A stretch of 8,383 bases of DNA from Candidatus Odyssella thessalonicensis (GTDB lineage: Bacteria; Pseudomonadota; Alphaproteobacteria; Bin65). Shown here in pieces: positions 5,103-8,383 of the stretch. Both the position numbers and the translations under genes were made by a program. The notes beneath the pieces were generated by a model, which did not search any database, was not told the DNA's origin, and saw only the letters and a list, made by a program, of their open reading frames with translations. Position 1 is the first letter of the stretch, and every line of letters begins with the position of its first letter. The DNA is taken from contig SBBV01000381.1 of the NCBI GenBank assembly GCA_005240015.1, positions 1 through 8,383 on the forward strand, in the 5' to 3' direction.

Positions 5103-7643
5103 ATGGACCGTTTGGTCCCTAGCATTGGTGTTCCGGGTCGGGGCGACATTCAGGGCCGCGTAGTCGCGGTCCTCGGGCCCACCAACACCGGCAAAACCCA
5201 TTTCGCGATGGAGCGCATGCTCGCGCACGAGTCGGGCATGATCGGCTTTCCGTTGCGCCTGCTCGCGCGCGAGAACTACGACCGCGCGGTCCGCGTCAAA
5301 GGTGCGGATGCGGTGGCGCTGGTCACCGGCGAAGAGAAGATCGTCCCGCCACGCGCGCGCTATTTCCTCTGCACGGTCGAGGCGATGCCGCTCGACCGCG
5401 TCCGCGAACGCGGCGTCGATTTCCTCGCCGTCGACGAGGTGCAGCTCGGCGCCGATCCCGAGCGCGGCTATGTATTCACCGACCGCTTCCTCCATGCACG
5501 CGGCCGGCTCGAGACCATCATCATCGGCGCCGAGACCGTGCGCCCGCTGCTGCGGCGCATCCTGCCCGAGGTCGAGATCGTCAGCCGCCCGCGCTTCTCG
5601 CGCTTGACCTATGCCGGGCCCAAGAAGATCACGCGCCTGCCGCCGCGCAGCGCCGTCATCGGATTCTCCGCCGCCGAGGTCTACGCGCTCGCCGAGCTGA
5701 TGCGCCGGCGCCGCGGCGGCACGGCCGTGGTGCTGGGCGCGCTCTCGCCCCGTACGCGCAACGCCCAGGTCGGGCTCTACCAGGCGGGCGACGTCGACTA
5801 CCTCGTCGCCACCGACGCGATCGGCATGGGCCTCAACATGGACATCGACCACGTCGCGTTCGCGCGCCTTGTGAAGTTCGATGGGCGCATGACGCGGCGG
5901 CTCGCCCCGGCGGAGATCGGCCAGATTGCCGGCCGCGCCGGGCGCCACATGAACGACGGCACGTTCGGCACCACCGCCGGCGAGCAGATGGCGGCCGAGA
6001 CGATCGAAGCCGTCGAAGGACACGATTTCGACTCGCTGCGCTTCCTCTATTGGCGCAACCCCGAGCTCGATTTCTCGAGCCTCGACGATCTCATCGCGAG
6101 CCTCTCGATCCCGCCGGCCGACCCGGCCTTCGTGGCCGCGCGCGAGGCCGAAGACGCGGCGACCCTGGCCGCGCTCTCGAGCGTGCACGAGATCCGCCGC
6201 CGTGCCGAATCGCGCGCGGCGCTGGCTCTGCTCTGGGACGTCTGCCAGATCCCGGATTTCAGGAAGGTGATGGCCGAGGCGCATGCGCGCTTCGTCGGCC
6301 GCCTCTATCACGACTTGACCGGGCCGGCGGGGCGCGTGCGCTCGGACTGGCTCGCGCGCCAGGTCGAGCGCATCGACAAGACCGAGGGCGACATCGGCAC
6401 GCTGGTCGGCCGCATCGCCGAGATCCGCACCTGGACCTACATCTCCTACCGTCCCGAATGGGTGGAAGAGGCGCTGCACTGGCAGGAGCGCACGCGCCAC
6501 GTCGAGGACAAGCTCTCGGACGCGCTGCACGAGCGCCTGACCGAGCGCTTCGTCGACAAGCGCACCGCGGTGCTGCTGCGCCGGCTTCACGCCAGGGACG
6601 AGTTGCTCGGCGGCGTGCGCGACGACGGCGAGGTCATCGTCGAGGGCTTGCCGGTCGGACGCATCGAGGGCTTTCGCTTCGTCGCCATGGCCGATGTACT
6701 CGGCGAAGACGCGCGCGCGGTGCGCGCCGCGGCCGAGCGCGCGCTGCGCCACGCCTTCGCCGAGCGCGTCGCACGTTTCGAGGGCGCTTCCGACGAAGAG
6801 CTCGCGCTCGGCGACGACGGCCGCATCGCCTGGGCCGGCGTGCCGGTGGGGATACTGGCCAGGGGTGCCCATCCGCTGACGCCCGGTGTCAAGCCGATCA
6901 CCGAGGTCGGCATGGATGCCGATCTGCGCGAGCGCATCCGCGTGCGGCTCGGCGCCTGGCTGCAGCGCCTCGTCGCGCGGCGCTACGGGCCGCTGGCCGG
7001 GCAAGCGCCGGCCGGCCTGCGCGGCGCGGCGCGCGGCGTGCTCTATCAGCTGGCCGAGGCGCTCGGCGCGGTCCCCACCGCGCAATTGCACAATCTCACG
7101 GCGGCGCTCGCGCCGGAGGACCGGAAAGCGCTGGCCAAGCTCGGCGTCCGCTTCGGCACCGAAACGGTCTACATGCCGCGGCTCCAGAACGGGCCGGTGA
7201 TGAAGCTCGGCGCGCTGCTCTGGGCCGTGTTCAACGGCCGCGTGCCGGAAACCCTGCCCGAGCTGCCGAACGGGCCACGCGCCTGGATCCGCGCGGCGGC
7301 GGAGTGGCCCGACGCGTTCTATCGCGCGCTCGGCTATTGCCGCACGGGTGCTACGGCCTTGCGCGCCGACCGCATGGAGGCGCTCGCGGTGGCGGCGCGG
7401 CGGCTCGCGCGTCAGGGCGGCTTCGCGGCGACGCCGGCGCTGGCGGGTGCCGCCGGCTGCTCGCTGAAGGCACTCCCCGATGCGCTGAGAGCGCTCGGCT
7501 ATCGCTTCGAGAAGGGCAGGGACGGCGGCCTCTTCCGCGCACAGGCCGAAAACCGCCGCGCGCGCCGGCGCGGCGGCGCCGATCCCGCCGCCAATCCCTG
7601 CTCGCCTTTCGCGCGCTTGAAGGCGCTCACTGCCCGCTCGTGA
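5103..7643 (+). CDS. SUV3-like ATP-dependent RNA helicase (superfamily 2)
   Basis: This is an 846-residue DExH-type helicase related to mitochondrial SUV3, the helicase of the mitochondrial RNA degradosome. Core motifs, from the start used here, are Walker A GPTNTGKT (25-32), motif II DEVQ (111-114), motif III GAET (142-145), motif V around VATDAIGMGLNMD (235-247) and motif VI QIAGRAGR (274-281). After the core comes a long, mostly helical C-terminal region specific to the alphaproteobacterial members, including PVGRIEGF near 515-525 and RLQNGPVMKLGALLW near 692-707. An arginine-rich stretch follows and then the closing segment NPCSPFARLKAL (about 831-842). It should unwind structured RNA or RNA:DNA using ATP; a role in RNA decay or ribosome metabolism is inferred. 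The start is uncertain: ATG 5103 lies just before Walker A as in relatives but lacks a clear Shine-Dalgarno. ATG 5034 has AGGGG only 3 nt upstream and would add 23 residues that look non-coding. The gene overlaps the S4 gene by GTGA. Confidence 0.9.
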   Translation: MDRLVPSIGVPGRGDIQGRVVAVLGPTNTGKTHFAMERMLAHESGMIGFPLRLLARENYDRAVRVKGADAVALVTGEEKIVPPRARYFLCTVEAMPLDRVRERGVDFLAVDEVQLGADPERGYVFTDRFLHARGRLETIIIGAETVRPLLRRILPEVEIVSRPRFSRLTYAGPKKITRLPPRSAVIGFSAAEVYALAELMRRRRGGTAVVLGALSPRTRNAQVGLYQAGDVDYLVATDAIGMGLNMDIDHVAFARLVKFDGRMTRRLAPAEIGQIAGRAGRHMNDGTFGTTAGEQMAAETIEAVEGHDFDSLRFLYWRNPELDFSSLDDLIASLSIPPADPAFVAAREAEDAATLAALSSVHEIRRRAESRAALALLWDVCQIPDFRKVMAEAHARFVGRLYHDLTGPAGRVRSDWLARQVERIDKTEGDIGTLVGRIAEIRTWTYISYRPEWVEEALHWQERTRHVEDKLSDALHERLTERFVDKRTAVLLRRLHARDELLGGVRDDGEVIVEGLPVGRIEGFRFVAMADVLGEDARAVRAAAERALRHAFAERVARFEGASDEELALGDDGRIAWAGVPVGILARGAHPLTPGVKPITEVGMDADLRERIRVRLGAWLQRLVARRYGPLAGQAPAGLRGAARGVLYQLAEALGAVPTAQLHNLTAALAPEDRKALAKLGVRFGTETVYMPRLQNGPVMKLGALLWAVFNGRVPETLPELPNGPRAWIRAAAEWPDAFYRALGYCRTGATALRADRMEALAVAARRLARQGGFAATPALAGAAGCSLKALPDALRALGYRFEKGRDGGLFRAQAENRRARRRGGADPAANPCSPFARLKALTARS

Positions 7644-7999
7644 CCCGGCACGCATCCGCGCCTCCCGAGCAAGCTGCTGAGACGACGCTCCGCCTCGACA
7701 AGTGGCTTTGGCATGCGCGCTTCTTCAAGAGCCGCTCGCAGGCGGCGGCGTTCTGCACCGAGGGGCGCCTGCGCCTCAACCGCCGCCACATCGATCGGGC
7801 CAGCGCCGCCGTGCGCGTCGGCGACGTGCTCACCTTCCCGCTCGGCAACGCGATCCGCGTGATCCGCGTGCTCGCCCTCGGCAAGCGCCGCGGACCGCCG
7901 GCCGAGGCGCGCACGCTCTACGCAGATTTATCAGGGGCGGACGAACGGCGGGCGCCGGTCGCTTTGGACTTGCCATCGGAGCCGGGATTGCGCAGGTAG
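7640..7999 (+). CDS. S4 domain RNA-binding protein, Hsp15 (HslR)-like
   Basis: This 119-residue protein carries an S4 RNA-binding domain at about residues 17-65, with RLDKWLWHARFFKSRSQA and the EGRLRLNRRHIDRAS turn typical of heat-shock protein 15. E. coli Hsp15 binds the large ribosomal subunit carrying a stalled peptidyl-tRNA and helps recycle it; the same role here is inferred. The C-terminus is rich in basic residues early and acidic ones later. The start is a GTG at 7640 whose last bases form the helicase stop (GTGA), a classic sign of translational coupling. There is no Shine-Dalgarno at standard spacing and no in-frame ATG before the domain. From memory, a SUV3-like helicase followed by an S4 gene is a recurrent alphaproteobacterial pair, often followed by ferredoxin and CarD genes; here TerC comes next instead. 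Confidence 0.88.
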   Translation: MTRHASAPPEQAAETTLRLDKWLWHARFFKSRSQAAAFCTEGRLRLNRRHIDRASAAVRVGDVLTFPLGNAIRVIRVLALGKRRGPPAEARTLYADLSGADERRAPVALDLPSEPGLRR

Positions 8000-8024
8000 G
8001 CCGGCCCGCCTGCTGCATCCGGCC

Positions 8025-8383
8025 ATGGACTGGATCGCCAATCCCGACATCTGGCTGAGCCTCGTCACGCTGACCGCGCTCGAGATCGTGCTCGGCATCG
8101 ACAATCTCGTCTTCATCGCGATCCTCGCGGGCAAGCTGCCGGCGCACCGGCAGGCGCTGGCGCGGCAGCTGGGCCTCGCCGTCGCGCTGCTGACGCGCCT
8201 CGCGCTGCTGTTCACGCTCACCTGGCTCTCCAAGCTCACGGCCACGCTGTTCCACGCCTTGGGCGAGCCGGTTTCCTGGCGCGACATCGTGCTGATCGGC
8301 GGCGGCCTCTTCCTGATCGCGAAGGCCACCTACGAGATCCACCACAAGGTCGAAGCGGCCGGCTACGAGACGCCGCCGCTGCC
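8025..8383 (+). CDS. TerC family integral membrane protein (partial, 3' end outside window)
   Basis: The first 119 residues of a TerC-family (PF03741) protein are present; the reading frame runs off the window. The family signature EIVLGIDNLVFIAILAGKLP spans residues 20-39, including the acidic and polar positions Glu20, Asp26 and Asn27 that lie within the membrane. Three membrane segments are visible: about 10-35, 49-72 and 86-103, with a basic RQALARQ loop between the first two. TerC relatives are linked to tellurite resistance and to metal (manganese) export; which role applies here cannot be told from this part. The start ATG is 25 nt after the S4 stop and has no clear Shine-Dalgarno. Transcription with the S4 gene is likely given the spacing. 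Confidence 0.88.
   Translation, partial: MDWIANPDIWLSLVTLTALEIVLGIDNLVFIAILAGKLPAHRQALARQLGLAVALLTRLALLFTLTWLSKLTATLFHALGEPVSWRDIVLIGGGLFLIAKATYEIHHKVEAAGYETPPL

Noticed and set aside
6050..7639. Long open frame in a second plus-strand frame leading into the S4 gene
   Set aside because: Before 7640 it only shadows the helicase and reads as arginine/alanine-rich nonsense. Real coding in this frame starts at the GTG that overlaps the helicase stop, so no helicase-S4 fusion is proposed.
4548..7655. Very long open frame on the minus strand opposite the helicase
   Set aside because: Its translation is low-complexity, rich in Arg, Ala and Gly, with no recognisable domain, and it lies antisense to a gene with all SF2 helicase motifs. 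It is a by-product of high GC codon use.

Overview
The window is GC-rich chromosomal DNA that looks alphaproteobacterial, perhaps Rhodospirillales or Hyphomicrobiales. The evidence is a SUV3-type RNA helicase fused to a long family-specific C-terminal region, an NDUFS6-like CHCC zinc-finger protein, a DUF1223 protein, and intergenic inverted repeats of the kind common in that class. No phage, plasmid, CRISPR, tRNA or rRNA features were seen. Placement below class level is a guess.

Layout. Positions 1-118 are non-coding and hold two copies of a 10-bp motif that may be the edge of a decayed insertion sequence. On the minus strand, an ABC-transporter ATPase (2091 to 1123, GTG start) and a putative lipoprotein alpha/beta hydrolase (1126 to 119) form a two-gene unit coupled by an ATGA overlap; no permease gene is next to them. 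A 210-bp divergent gap carries a good sigma70-like promoter facing right. It precedes a 59-residue CHCC zinc-finger gene (2302-2481) and then a fumarylacetoacetate-hydrolase-family enzyme (2554-3408).

The convergent gap 3409-3579 is unusually rich in structure: four 10-bp tandem units, a near-perfect GC-rich hairpin, and a second imperfect inverted repeat. Next comes a small secreted protein on the minus strand (4140 to 3580), divergent from a secreted DUF1223 thioredoxin-fold protein (4231-4980). The right third runs left to right: the SUV3-like helicase (5103-7643), an Hsp15-type S4 RNA-binding protein (7640-7999, GTG start overlapping the helicase stop), and a TerC-family membrane protein (8025 onward, cut by the window end).

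How the genes fit together. The helicase and S4 protein are translationally coupled and probably act together in RNA or ribosome metabolism. The ABC ATPase and hydrolase are likely co-expressed, perhaps in envelope lipid or solute handling, but substrate and membrane partner are unknown. The rest look like ordinary housekeeping genes. I do not see a clear undescribed multi-gene system. The items most worth a second look are the orphan ATPase-hydrolase pair and the layered repeats in the 3409-3579 gap.
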